26,944 nt of DNA from CAKPSH01 sp964634355 (GCA_964634355.1 CAZWIF010000009.1:1-26944); one strand, 5' to 3'; positions 1-7,917 are shown, counted from the first letter of the stretch. The notes: generated from the letters alone by a model not told the origin. Numbers and translations are program-made.

Positions 1-18
1 TACAAATTATAATTTGTG

Positions 19-663
19 TTATACAAAATTTTTGATAAATGTATTTCTATGGATGGGACATGGTCCTATCTCTTTTATTTTTGCAATATGTGCTGCTGTT
101 CCATATCCTTTATGTTTCGCAAATCCATATTCTGGATATAATTCATCATACTTACGCATTATCCTATCCCTTGTTACCTTTGCAATTATTGATGCAGCTG
201 AAATACTATAGCATTTTGCATCTCCCTTTATAATAGACATATATGGAATTTGCAATGTATCTATTCCACTTAGAGCATCAACCATTATCAAATCAGGTCT
301 TACTTTTAATTGCTTTAATGAATCAGTTAATCCCTTTTTTGTTGCATTTAATATGTTAACATCATCTATTACAGTTTCATCTATAATTCCTACTCCATAT
401 GCAATAGCTTCTTTAGTAATAGTCTCATATAATTCCTCTCTTCTCTTTTCAGACACTTTTTTAGAATCATTTACCCATTTAATCATTGAATTCTTTGGCA
501 TAATTACACTTGCAACAACAACAGGTCCTGCTAAAGGCCCACGACCTGCTTCATCTATTCCACATATATATTTTACTTTATTGTCTTTTAAATATATATC
601 ATTTTCAATTTGTTTTAAATTACTTAATCTTTCATATTCCTTTTCACTAATTTTTTCTTGCAT
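19..663 (-). CDS. rnhB: Ribonuclease HII
   Basis: This 214-residue protein is a complete type 2 RNase H. The enzyme cuts the RNA strand of RNA-DNA hybrids and removes single ribonucleotides misincorporated into DNA. The N-terminal signature CGIDEAGRGPLAGPVV supplies Asp37 and Glu38. Asp129 lies in the motif MVDA and Asp148 in KGDAK, which completes the DEDD metal-binding set. The block SAASIIAKVTRDR is the usual conserved helix. The length is normal for the family. The ATG has an AAGGGGA ribosome binding site. It lies 34 bp downstream of the prepilin-like gene on the same strand, has no promoter of its own in that gap, and is probably cotranscribed with it. A 14-bp AT palindrome (positions 3-16) follows the stop, but it lacks the GC core of a good terminator. 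Confidence 0.97.
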   Translation of the reverse strand: MQEKISEKEYERLSNLKQIENDIYLKDNKVKYICGIDEAGRGPLAGPVVVASVIMPKNSMIKWVNDSKKVSEKRREELYETITKEAIAYGVGIIDETVIDDVNILNATKKGLTDSLKQLKVRPDLIMVDALSGIDTLQIPYMSIIKGDAKCYSISAASIIAKVTRDRIMRKYDELYPEYGFAKHKGYGTAAHIAKIKEIGPCPIHRNTFIKNFV

Positions 664-697
664 AAATGTCCCCTTCTTAGTTACTAATTACTTAATT

Positions 698-1213
698 TTA
701 TACTTCTTCCTCTTCTAAATTATCCATTTGCTCTTCTTCATCAACTCCTTGATTATCTGTTTCTTCTTCTATTTCTTCATCTGTCATATCTGATAATTTG
801 TAATAAATTATGCCATTTTCTTCAATTCCCTTTGCATAAATAACATCCGCTTCTTCATAATTTACTAGATATCCATCTTCTACATTTAAATTTCCTAGTT
901 CCATTGTTTCTAAGTCTTCTTTATTCAATTTATACCACTTATCACTCTGTGATACTATCTCATTTACTACATCATTTGATGGATATTCTGTTATATTTTC
1001 GCCTAATAATTCTTCATTTTCATCTATAATATTTTTATCATAAATCACTTTTGTTTTTGCTTGAATATATAATAAATCAGTTTTTACATCTTTTACAGAA
1101 TTATTGTCCCATATTTTTTTTGTAATAAATCCCGCAGTTACTATAATAGCCACTAATATAATTATAGTAAATATCAATTTTATAGCAGTTATTCCATACT
1201 CTTCATTTCTCAT
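698..1213 (-). CDS. Prepilin-like membrane-anchored protein of unknown function
   Basis: This 171-residue protein has one hydrophobic segment near its N-terminus (about residues 8-30) after a short polar leader. The segment reads GITAIKLIFTIIILVAIIV, which resembles the class III (type IV prepilin-like) start G-I-T-L-I-x-L-V-I-T-I-I common in Clostridia. However, the usual Glu at +5 is Lys here, so processing by a prepilin peptidase is uncertain. The rest (residues 35-171) is soluble and very acidic, with a Glu/Asp-rich tail from about residue 145. I recognise no catalytic motif. It is the first gene of a two-gene unit with rnhB. The AGGAGG Shine-Dalgarno site lies 14 nt from the ATG, which is long; an in-frame TGA rules out an earlier start. 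It could be a pseudopilin or simply a signal-anchored protein. Confidence 0.75.
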   Translation of the reverse strand: MRNEEYGITAIKLIFTIIILVAIIVTAGFITKKIWDNNSVKDVKTDLLYIQAKTKVIYDKNIIDENEELLGENITEYPSNDVVNEIVSQSDKWYKLNKEDLETMELGNLNVEDGYLVNYEEADVIYAKGIEENGIIYYKLSDMTDEEIEEETDNQGVDEEEQMDNLEEEEV

Positions 1214-1249
1214 ATCTATTCACATTTCCTCCTCATAATTATATTACTT

Positions 1250-1279
1250 ATTATAGCTTATCCTATCATATTATTTCAA
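1250..1279 (-). promoter_or_regulatory. Promoter of the prepilin-like gene/rnhB unit
   Basis: Read on the minus strand, a TTGAAA -35 box (1274-1279) is followed after 18 bp by a consensus TATAAT -10 box (1250-1255). The start codon lies 37 bp downstream of the -10 box. Confidence 0.7.
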
Positions 1280-1344
1280 GTATTTTAAGTAATAATTAAA
1301 TAATTTTATGGGACAAGAGGACAAAGTTTATGTCCTAATAAATA

Positions 1345-1372
1345 ATTACATTTTTTTCACATTTTTTTCACA
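1345..1372 (-). promoter_or_regulatory. Triple direct-repeat operator candidate upstream of htrA
   Basis: On the minus strand three hexamers occur in phase: TGTGAA (1367-1372), TGTGAA (1356-1361) and TGTAAT (1345-1350). Each pair is separated by exactly five A residues, so the period is 11 bp. This is the architecture of operators for OmpR/PhoB-type response regulators, such as WalR (TGTWAH-N5-TGTWAH). The array ends 6 bp upstream of the htrA -35 box, a position suited to activation. The regulator's identity is an inference; none is encoded in the window. Confidence 0.5.
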
Positions 1373-1378
1373 TTAATA

Positions 1379-1407
1379 TTGTAATATATGATTATAATAA
1401 TTATAAT
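1379..1407 (+). promoter_or_regulatory. Promoter of htrA
   Basis: A -35 box TTGTAA (1379-1384), a 17-bp spacer and a consensus TATAAT (1402-1407) lie 38 bp upstream of the start codon. A second TATAAT-like box at 1393-1398 has no well-spaced -35. Confidence 0.65.
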
Positions 1408-1445
1408 AGAAAGGGTTTATGCCCAAAAAAATGGAGGTATTTATA

Positions 1446-2675
1446 ATGGAAAATGAAAATGACCTAGAAAATAATTCTGAAAATAGTTTGCAAACAAGAA
1501 TTTATTCATCACCTAAAAAGGAGAAATCTAACTTCTCTTTTTCTAAAAACATATTTGTACCATTTTTATCAGGAATAGTTGGAGCATCCTTAGTATTAGT
1601 TACTTGTTTTGGGATTCCTAGTATAAAAGAATACATGCTTGGTAATGAAACTTCAGGTACTACTAATTCTTTAAATATTACAAATGGAGGAACAACCACA
1701 GCCATTTCACTTACAGAATATTCTGATACAGCAATTGCTGTCGCTGCAAAGGTCCAACCATCAATTGTCGGAATTCAGATTGAGTATGCTGTCTCAAGTA
1801 TATTTGGAAACATGTCAACAACAGCTACTGCCTCAGGTTCTGGAATTATAATTAGTGAAGATGGCTATATTTTAACTAACAATCATGTAGTAAGCTCATC
1901 ATCTTCTTCATCATATTATCAAATGAGTGAAGCTCAAAAAATAACTGTCAGCTTATATAATAGCTCTGAAACATATAGTGCAGAAATTATAGGTACAGAT
2001 TCTCAGACAGACTTGGCTGTTATTAAAATAGATGCAACTGGTCTTACTGCTGCAGAACTTGGTGATTCTGATAGTGTTAAAGTTGGAGAATTTGCTATGG
2101 CAATAGGAAATCCTTTAGGGCTTGATTCAAGCGTAACTTGCGGAATAGTTAGTGCTATAAATCGTGAAGTTTCTGATGAAGATGGAAATACTTATGTTGC
2201 AATTCAAACTGATGCGTCCATAAACGCTGGAAATAGCGGTGGAGCATTAGTAAATAGTGAAGGTAAAGTTATTGGTGTAAATACTTTAAAACTTTCAGGA
2301 ACAGGAGTTGAAGGAATAGGCTTTGCTATTCCAATAAATTCCACAATAGAGGTTACTCAACAACTTATTCAATATAATAAAGTAATTAGACCTTATATTG
2401 GAATTACAGGTAGAGAAATTACAGAAGATCTTTCACAAAGATACAATCTTCCTATTGGTATATACGTTGTTAGTGTTGAAGAATTTAGTTCAGCTGAACT
2501 TGCTGGTTTAAAAGCCGGAGATGTAATAACCGCTGCAGATGGAACTACTGTTACTACAATGAATGAATTAAATGCTATAAAAAATACTCATAGTGTTGGT
2601 GACAAAATGACTCTTACTATAAATAGAAATGGAGAAACATCTATTATCACTTTGACATTACAAGAAGCTGATTAG
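1446..2675 (+). CDS. htrA: HtrA/DegP-type serine protease with PDZ domain
   Basis: This 409-residue membrane-anchored S1C protease degrades misfolded proteins outside the membrane. Residues 1-35 are cytoplasmic and polar, and about 36-58 form the single transmembrane anchor. A Ser/Thr/Gly-rich linker is followed by the trypsin-like domain (about 90-290) with the triad His137 (TNNHVV), Asp179 (TDLAVIKI) and Ser254 (GNSGGAL). One PDZ domain (about 310-405) closes the protein. A Ser run (SSSSSSYY) sits in the loop after the catalytic His. The start is placed at 1446 because GGAGG at 1433-1437 lies 8 nt upstream. An in-frame ATG at 1419 would place that site inside the gene and has no good site of its own. 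The gene is monocistronic: it has its own promoter and operator-like array, and a strong terminator at 2826-2853. Confidence 0.96.
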   Translation: MENENDLENNSENSLQTRIYSSPKKEKSNFSFSKNIFVPFLSGIVGASLVLVTCFGIPSIKEYMLGNETSGTTNSLNITNGGTTTAISLTEYSDTAIAVAAKVQPSIVGIQIEYAVSSIFGNMSTTATASGSGIIISEDGYILTNNHVVSSSSSSSYYQMSEAQKITVSLYNSSETYSAEIIGTDSQTDLAVIKIDATGLTAAELGDSDSVKVGEFAMAIGNPLGLDSSVTCGIVSAINREVSDEDGNTYVAIQTDASINAGNSGGALVNSEGKVIGVNTLKLSGTGVEGIGFAIPINSTIEVTQQLIQYNKVIRPYIGITGREITEDLSQRYNLPIGIYVVSVEEFSSAELAGLKAGDVITAADGTTVTTMNELNAIKNTHSVGDKMTLTINRNGETSIITLTLQEAD

Positions 2676-2825
2676 CTTTCTTAAAATTTAGGTACGTTCT
2701 TAAATTTTCATCTTATTTTATATACACAAATTAACACACTTTCCACTATTTGTTCACAGAATGTTCAAAATTCTACTGTATACTATAAGTACACTGAAAG
2801 TGTAAACATCCCCTTTTATTTTTCA

Positions 2826-2853
2826 AAACCCGTAAGACTAATCTTACGGGTTT
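2826..2853. terminator. Bidirectional rho-independent terminator
   Basis: A perfect 12-bp stem (AAACCCGTAAGA paired with TCTTACGGGTTT) closes a CTAA loop. T-rich sequence follows on the plus strand (htrA), and the A-rich left arm gives a U-run on the minus strand, so it also serves the convergent gene ending at 2913. Confidence 0.9.
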
Positions 2854-2912
2854 GTTTTTATTCATTTATCCAATGGTAATTTTAACCTTCTTACCAAAAT
2901 CGTCCTAATTTA

Positions 2913-3758
2913 TTACGTAATTGGTATTACGTCTAACTCTGATGTATAATTATTATTTCCATATGCAAAAATTATATATAACACTCCATTTGGTCCATAG
3001 AAGAAATTTGATATATTCTCTACTTCATACATCTCACTTGTTAAATCTCTTTGATATACATTATATCCTAAACTTATTAGGCTTTCATTTTGCTTGGCAT
3101 TTTCTGTCACTACTTCAATTATGGATTTTTCCACTTTTGACTTATCTAATTTCTTTATTGATAACATCTCATTTATATCAATTAATTCATCTGTTGAAAG
3201 ATTATATGTGTAAGTTTTTACTATAACCCTTTGAGCATTAGAACCCTCTTTTAAATTCGACCTTATAACCAAAGATAAAATATTTTCATTTACATATGCT
3301 GTATATTCTACTGTATATATAATTCCGTAATCCTCATCATTATTTATAACATTCCTAGCTTTCTCTCTAAAAATATCTTCAATTTCTTTATTTACATTTT
3401 CTGTTACCGAATTATCTATATTTATGGTTGGAATTTTTACATCTATATCATATTTTCCTTCAACCTGCTCTTTTTTCTCATAATTTGTATAAACTATTTG
3501 TTCATTATCATCAAGTTTTTGAGGTTGTTTTATAGTATAATCTTGATTGTTTAATTGATTATCAAATATCGAGTTAAAGTTTAGTATTTCAACCACCTCT
3601 TCTTTCTCTTCTTCTATTGGATTGGGAGTTTCTAATTCTTTTATTTGAAATATCATTGTTATTATAATTGCTATAACACATATTACTCCAATTAAAATAA
3701 ACAATATTATTCTTTTTCTTTGTTCCTTTTTATCCTCTATTTCCATATTCTTTATCAT
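2913..3758 (-). CDS. Membrane-anchored DUF3298/DUF4163-like protein
   Basis: This 281-residue protein has a short basic N-terminus, one transmembrane helix (about residues 17-40) and an extracellular region. Residues 40-95 are an acidic, low-complexity linker. The C-terminal part (about 100-281) alternates beta strands and helices, with the pattern DIDVKIPTI, then VNKEIEDIFREKA, then YTVEYTAYVNENILSLVI and TYTYNLSTDELIDINEML. That layout resembles the DUF4163/DUF3298 module found in RsiV-like anti-sigma factors and in PdaC-type deacetylases, where it binds ligands such as lysozyme. No catalytic deacetylase domain follows. The family match is by eye and is moderately secure. The ATG has a good AAGGAG site. 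It is transcribed alone, divergently from clpE. Confidence 0.7.
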   Translation of the reverse strand: MIKNMEIEDKKEQRKRIILFILIGVICVIAIIITMIFQIKELETPNPIEEEKEEVVEILNFNSIFDNQLNNQDYTIKQPQKLDDNEQIVYTNYEKKEQVEGKYDIDVKIPTINIDNSVTENVNKEIEDIFREKARNVINNDEDYGIIYTVEYTAYVNENILSLVIRSNLKEGSNAQRVIVKTYTYNLSTDELIDINEMLSIKKLDKSKVEKSIIEVVTENAKQNESLISLGYNVYQRDLTSEMYEVENISNFFYGPNGVLYIIFAYGNNNYTSELDVIPIT

Positions 3759-3793
3759 TTTTTTAGTCTCCTTAATATTTCTAATATTTTTTT

Positions 3794-3822
3794 ATTATAA
3801 CATTAATTGTTATTCTTGTCTA
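3794..3822 (-). promoter_or_regulatory. Promoter of the DUF3298-like gene
   Basis: On the minus strand, TAGACA (3817-3822), a 17-bp spacer and TATAAT (3794-3799). Its -35 box is only 2 bp from the -35 box of the opposing clpE promoter. Confidence 0.7.
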
Positions 3823-3824
3823 TC

Positions 3825-3853
3825 TTGACTTTTGAGTTTTTTTGTTGTATGAT
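3825..3853 (+). promoter_or_regulatory. Promoter of clpE
   Basis: TTGACT (3825-3830), a 17-bp spacer and TATGAT (3848-3853) lie 31 bp before the start codon. The Shine-Dalgarno AAAGGAG is at 3866-3872. The -35 box lies in a short direct repeat (CTTGTCT, AT, CTTGACT) at 3815-3830 that recalls a CtsR half-site but has the wrong spacing. Confidence 0.75.
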
Positions 3854-3884
3854 TAAATCTATTGGAAAGGAGTAATTTCAATTT

Positions 3885-6197
3885 ATGTTATGTTCAATAT
3901 GTAATAAGAAAAAAGCAGTAATTTTTACAGAAGATCCAAATAGTCCGGATCCTCATAAGTTAATAGGGTATTGTGCAGATTGTGCAAAAGAAAAAGGTAT
4001 TACAAACTCATCTAACCCTTCACAAAATATAAATAATATAAGTGATATGACCTCTCAAATTGAGGCAATGTTAAATGGTATTACGTCTCAATTAGATGAT
4101 TTGGAAATGGATTTAGACCTAGATGATTCAGAAGAAATGCAAACTAATCATATATCTGGGAAAGCGATTCCAATAGGTGCAATCTTTGGTAATATTTTTT
4201 CAAAACCTACAGATAATGAAAACTCTTCTTCAGATGGAGTAACCTCTGATGGAAAAAAACGTATCAAAGTAGAAAAAAAACAAAACAACAAGAAACGTAA
4301 AGCCTTAGATATTTATGGAACAAATCTAACAAACAAGGCTAGAAATAACCAATTAGATACTGTAATCGGTAGAGATAGAGAATTACAAAGAGTAATTCAA
4401 ATATTAAATAGACGTTCAAAGAATAACCCATGTTTAATAGGAGAACCCGGAGTTGGTAAAACGGCCATTGCTCAAGGACTTGCTATAAAAATTGCGGAGA
4501 AAAATGTTCCAACAAAACTTCTAAATAAAGAAGTATATCTATTAGATATGACTTCTGTTGTAGCAGGCACTCAATTTAGAGGACAATTTGAAGCTAGAAT
4601 GAAAAATATAATAGATGAATGTAAATCTTTAGGTAATATAATCTTAGTAATAGATGAAATTCATAATATTATCGGTGCTGGAGATAGTGAAGGTGCCATG
4701 AATGCAGCAAATATTTTAAAACCATCTCTTGCAAATGGTGAAATCCAATTAATAGGAACAACCACTTTAAAAGAATACAGGAAATATATTGAAAAAGATA
4801 CCGCACTTGAGAGACGTTTTCAGACAGTTATTATTGAAGAGCCAAATATTGATTCAACTATAGAAATTTTAAATGGAATAAAAAAATATTATGAAGATTT
4901 CCATAAGGTAAGAATATCAGATGATGTTATTCGTCAAACCGTATGGCTTTCTGAGAAATATGTCCATGATAGATTTTTACCAGACAAAGCAATCGATATC
5001 TTAGATGAAGCTTGCTCTCGTATTAACTTAAACAACAAAGAGCTATATACTCTTGAGACATTAAAAAATGAATTAAAAATTGTTCAAGAAGAAAAAAATG
5101 AAGCAGCACAAGCTGACTCTACTGAAGATTACCAAAAAGCTGCTGATCTGAAAACACGCGAATGTAAACTGATAGAGCAAATCAACCAATTAGAGTCCAT
5201 TTTACAACCAAAAGATTTAGAATTACAAGATATTGCAGTTGTAATTGAAAGCTGGACTAAAATACCTCTTACAAAAATTACAGAAGAGGAAACTTTCAAA
5301 CTATTACACTTAGAAGAAAGATTACATCAAAGAATCGTAGGTCAAGAAGAGGCTGTTGAAGCAGTGAGCCGTGCTATTCGTAGAAATAGAGCTGGACTTA
5401 AGTCTACTAAAAAACCACCTTCATTTATGTTTGTAGGTCCAACTGGTGTTGGTAAAACTGCTCTTGCAAAAGCCCTTGCATATGAGATGTTCGGCGATGA
5501 AGATGCTATCATAAGAATAGATATGTCTGAATACATGGAAAGCAATTCTACAGCAAAATTAATTGGTGCACCTCCTGGATATGTAGGATATGATGATGCA
5601 GGACAACTTACAGAAAAGGTAAAGAGAAAACCATACTCTATTATTCTATTTGATGAAATAGAAAAAGCTCATAATGACGTATTTAACATATTATTACAAG
5701 TTTTAGATGATGGTAAACTTACAGATGCTCAAGGAAATACAGTAAGTTTTGAAAATACTATAATTATCATGACATCTAATGCTGGTTCAAATTTAAATAC
5801 AAATGCAATTGGATTTAATAATCAAAATCAAGCAAATAAAAATAAGATACTTGACATAGTCAAATCTTCATTCAGAGCGGAGTTCATAAATAGAATAGAT
5901 GAAATTATTGTATTTAATAGCTTAAATAAAGAGCAATTACTACAAATAATTGACTTAATGTTAAAAGATACTATAGATGCTCTATCCCAAAAAAATATGA
6001 CCTTAGACGTAAACTCTTCTGCAAAGGAATATATCCTGGAAAAAGGAACTGACCTAAAATATGGAGCACGACCATTAAGACGTGCCATCCAAAGATATTT
6101 GGAAGATGAAATTGCAGAACGAATTTTACTTTCAGAATTTACCAACGGACAAACAATACATGTTAGTCTAGAAAACGATAAATTAATCTTTAATTAA
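3885..6197 (+). CDS. clpE: ClpE-type ATP-dependent unfoldase with zinc finger
   Basis: This 770-residue Hsp100 protein unfolds substrates and feeds them to ClpP. Instead of the double Clp-N repeat of ClpC it starts with a zinc finger (Cys3, Cys6, Cys30, Cys33), which is characteristic of ClpE. A poorly ordered acidic and basic linker (about 45-140) follows. AAA1 contains Walker A GEPGVGKT (186-193) and Walker B VIDEIH (about 245-250). The middle region (about 385-440) includes a UVR-like segment (DYQKAADLKTRE). AAA2 contains GPTGVGKT (508-515) and LFDEIEKA. The tripeptide IGF at 622-624 is the expected ClpP-docking loop. The C-terminal D2-small domain is complete. The protein is longer than Bacillus ClpE (about 700 residues) because of the linker. 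It is monocistronic and ends at a strong terminator (6284-6316). In Bacillus clpE is under CtsR control; a proper CtsR site is not evident here. Confidence 0.93.
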   Translation: MLCSICNKKKAVIFTEDPNSPDPHKLIGYCADCAKEKGITNSSNPSQNINNISDMTSQIEAMLNGITSQLDDLEMDLDLDDSEEMQTNHISGKAIPIGAIFGNIFSKPTDNENSSSDGVTSDGKKRIKVEKKQNNKKRKALDIYGTNLTNKARNNQLDTVIGRDRELQRVIQILNRRSKNNPCLIGEPGVGKTAIAQGLAIKIAEKNVPTKLLNKEVYLLDMTSVVAGTQFRGQFEARMKNIIDECKSLGNIILVIDEIHNIIGAGDSEGAMNAANILKPSLANGEIQLIGTTTLKEYRKYIEKDTALERRFQTVIIEEPNIDSTIEILNGIKKYYEDFHKVRISDDVIRQTVWLSEKYVHDRFLPDKAIDILDEACSRINLNNKELYTLETLKNELKIVQEEKNEAAQADSTEDYQKAADLKTRECKLIEQINQLESILQPKDLELQDIAVVIESWTKIPLTKITEEETFKLLHLEERLHQRIVGQEEAVEAVSRAIRRNRAGLKSTKKPPSFMFVGPTGVGKTALAKALAYEMFGDEDAIIRIDMSEYMESNSTAKLIGAPPGYVGYDDAGQLTEKVKRKPYSIILFDEIEKAHNDVFNILLQVLDDGKLTDAQGNTVSFENTIIIMTSNAGSNLNTNAIGFNNQNQANKNKILDIVKSSFRAEFINRIDEIIVFNSLNKEQLLQIIDLMLKDTIDALSQKNMTLDVNSSAKEYILEKGTDLKYGARPLRRAIQRYLEDEIAERILLSEFTNGQTIHVSLENDKLIFN

Positions 6198-6215
6198 ATA
6201 CTCAAATGTTATAAT

Positions 6216-6260
6216 TGTAGGGGCACGGTGCAAAAATGCTATGATTATCGCTCCGCCCTA
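6216..6260. repeat. Degenerate TGTAGGGGC-type intergenic repeat
   Basis: TGTAGGGGCACGG begins a short segment that ends with GCCCTA at 6255-6260. The first ten bases (TGTAGGGGCA) are identical to the left end of the GC-rich inverted-repeat element at 14158. The GC content stands out against the surrounding AT-rich sequence. It is probably a decayed relative of that family. Confidence 0.4.
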
Positions 6261-6283
6261 TCCATGTTCAAGTAGGTAGAAGC

Positions 6284-6316
6284 AAGAAAGCGGGGGACTT
6301 TTTTCCCCGCTTTCTT
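6284..6316. terminator. Bidirectional terminator between clpE and the BofC-like gene
   Basis: A 12-bp perfect stem (AAGAAAGCGGGG paired with CCCCGCTTTCTT) closes a 9-nt loop (GACTTTTTT). TATTT follows on the plus strand. It lies between the convergent ends of clpE and the gene ending at 6338. Confidence 0.85.
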
Positions 6317-6337
6317 ATTTAAAACAGCCTTATAATT

Positions 6338-6733
6338 TTATTCAAAATCCTGTAAAATCTCATTTAATCCTTCTTTACTATATAGATGTATTCCAGCCTT
6401 TAAAGCAATTTTATCTGTTTCTGGTAAATATTCCGTTGCTATTTCTGTCGTCAAATATAACTCTTCTTTCCCTTCATTATCAACAGTGTAAACCTCAACA
6501 TATCCATTTTTATCTCTCAGTACATAATGTTCTTTAGCAGTTTCCTCGTCTGATACAGTTTGTTCAAGTCCATCATTTTCACTAAAATCTTCTGTTCCTA
6601 TGTTCTTTGTCTCTGCTATTTCTTTATTATCTATATACGATTTATTTCTAAAAGAATTAATTACTACCCCTATGTAGAATGATATTAAGAAAATTGATAT
6701 TACACTAATCATAAATATTATAAATTTTTTCAT
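6338..6733 (-). CDS. Membrane-anchored protein with BofC-like C-terminal domain
   Basis: This 131-residue protein has an N-terminal transmembrane helix (about residues 3-22), an acidic linker, and a C-terminal domain from about residue 68. That domain reads HYVLRDKNGYVEVY, then EYLPETDKIALKAGIHLYS, and ends EILQDFE. The pattern (a G-x-V-x-V strand pair, a proline-led turn, L-x-x-G-I, and a final acidic helix) matches the C-terminal domain of the sporulation protein BofC as I know it. BofC acts in the forespore-to-mother-cell checkpoint, but many Clostridia carry stand-alone copies of the domain with no known role. The start at 6733 is chosen for its AAAGGAGC site; an ATG 57 bp upstream lacks one. 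It follows the AI-2E permease gene by 57 bp on the same strand. Confidence 0.75.
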   Translation of the reverse strand: MKKFIIFMISVISIFLISFYIGVVINSFRNKSYIDNKEIAETKNIGTEDFSENDGLEQTVSDEETAKEHYVLRDKNGYVEVYTVDNEGKEELYLTTEIATEYLPETDKIALKAGIHLYSKEGLNEILQDFE

Positions 6734-6790
6734 AAAAATAGCTCCTTTTGGTTTTTTCTTATTATTTACCAAAAATGAGCTATTATTCAT

Positions 6791-7909
6791 TTATCTGGTT
6801 ATTTTTCCTTCATTTCTTCTATTTATATAATCTTCTAACCATAATTTGATTACAGTTACAATTGGTACTGCTAAAAACATTCCTAATATTCCGAAATATG
6901 CTCCAAATAATGTTACTGAGAAAATTACTAATATTGGGCTAATATTTAATGAGCTTCCCGTAATTCTAGGATTAATTACATTTGCATCAATTTGTTGTAG
7001 TATAATAACAACAATTGCCATCCAAATTGCTTGAGATATTCCACCCGTTAAAATTGTTATTAATATAGCTAATATTATTGCAAATATAGCTCCAAAATAT
7101 GGTATTAGATTGAATAATCCTACCATAAATCCAAGTAACACAGCATACTTCACATTCAATATGCTCATTGCAATAGACACTAATACTCCCACAATAAATC
7201 CATCTAAAATTTGACTAAATACAAACCTAAAAAATACCTCATTTGTTCTTCTAAAATTTTTACCTATCTCTATATATGTATCATTTTTAAAAATAGCTCT
7301 GCAAAATTTTTTGGCAAAATTTAATATTTCTCCTCTTTCTGCTAATATATAAACTGATACTATTAATGTAACAAATATGTCAAAAAGCGTATTTGCTAAT
7401 TCAACTGCTCCTTTTATATATTGTCCTATATTTTCCAAGCTTAAATATTTTGTAAGGTCTATATCTCCTAGACTTTCTAATATCTCAATTGCATTAATTT
7501 TGTTCCATATAGAATCCTCTGGCATTTCTTTTATAGTTTCTATTGCTTTAGTATAATAAGCCGGTAAACTACTTACTAAATCCATTACATTAGCCGAAAT
7601 AGTTGGAACTGCAAATTTTATTAACAATACACAAAGTATAATTGCTATCGTATATATTATTAAAATTGAGAGTCCTCTTGCATGTTTAATTTTTACATTT
7701 TTCAGTCTTCTTTCTATTCCTTTACATGGTATATAAAATAAATATGCTAACAACACTGCCATTACAAATGGTTTTAATACATCAAACAATCCCTTAAACC
7801 AATCCGTAATTTCTCCAAAGTTATCAAGTGTTTTATAAATGAATATTACTGCCACTGCAAATGTAAACCAATACAGCCATTTGGTTATTACTTTTCTTTC
7901 TTTCTCCAT
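6791..7909 (-). CDS. AI-2E family transporter (PerM/YtvI-like permease)
   Basis: This 372-residue integral membrane protein belongs to the AI-2E/PerM family. About eight hydrophobic segments are visible: two near the N-terminus (about 13-33 and 40-65), one near 75-95, and a cluster from about 170 to the end. The family hallmark is in the C-terminal half: FNLIPYFGAIFAIILAI, then the helix with DANVINPRITG, and LGMFLAVPIVTVI. Members have been linked to signal export, sodium/proton antiport and, for YtvI, sporulation; the substrate cannot be read from the sequence. The AAGGAG Shine-Dalgarno lies only 2 nt from the ATG, unusually close, and I see no better in-frame start. A long inverted repeat (7918-8036) separates it from the xth gene upstream, and the BofC-like gene follows it. 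Confidence 0.93.
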   Translation of the reverse strand: MEKERKVITKWLYWFTFAVAVIFIYKTLDNFGEITDWFKGLFDVLKPFVMAVLLAYLFYIPCKGIERRLKNVKIKHARGLSILIIYTIAIILCVLLIKFAVPTISANVMDLVSSLPAYYTKAIETIKEMPEDSIWNKINAIEILESLGDIDLTKYLSLENIGQYIKGAVELANTLFDIFVTLIVSVYILAERGEILNFAKKFCRAIFKNDTYIEIGKNFRRTNEVFFRFVFSQILDGFIVGVLVSIAMSILNVKYAVLLGFMVGLFNLIPYFGAIFAIILAILITILTGGISQAIWMAIVVIILQQIDANVINPRITGSSLNISPILVIFSVTLFGAYFGILGMFLAVPIVTVIKLWLEDYINRRNEGKITR

Positions 7910-7917
7910 TTCTCCTT

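Noticed and set aside
1419..1445. Earlier ATG for htrA adding nine residues
   Set aside because: The strong GGAGG at 1433-1437 lies inside this stretch with ideal spacing to the ATG at 1446.
2676..2825. Possible small RNA gene before the htrA terminator (TATACT, small ACACT/AGTGT hairpin)
   Set aside because: No -35 box is found at a proper spacing from TATACT or the neighbouring TATAAG, so there is no independent support for a separate transcript.
6734..6790. N-terminal extension of the BofC-like protein starting at 6790
   Set aside because: The extension encodes polar residues before the signal anchor, and a good AAAGGAGC site lies just before the later ATG at 6733.
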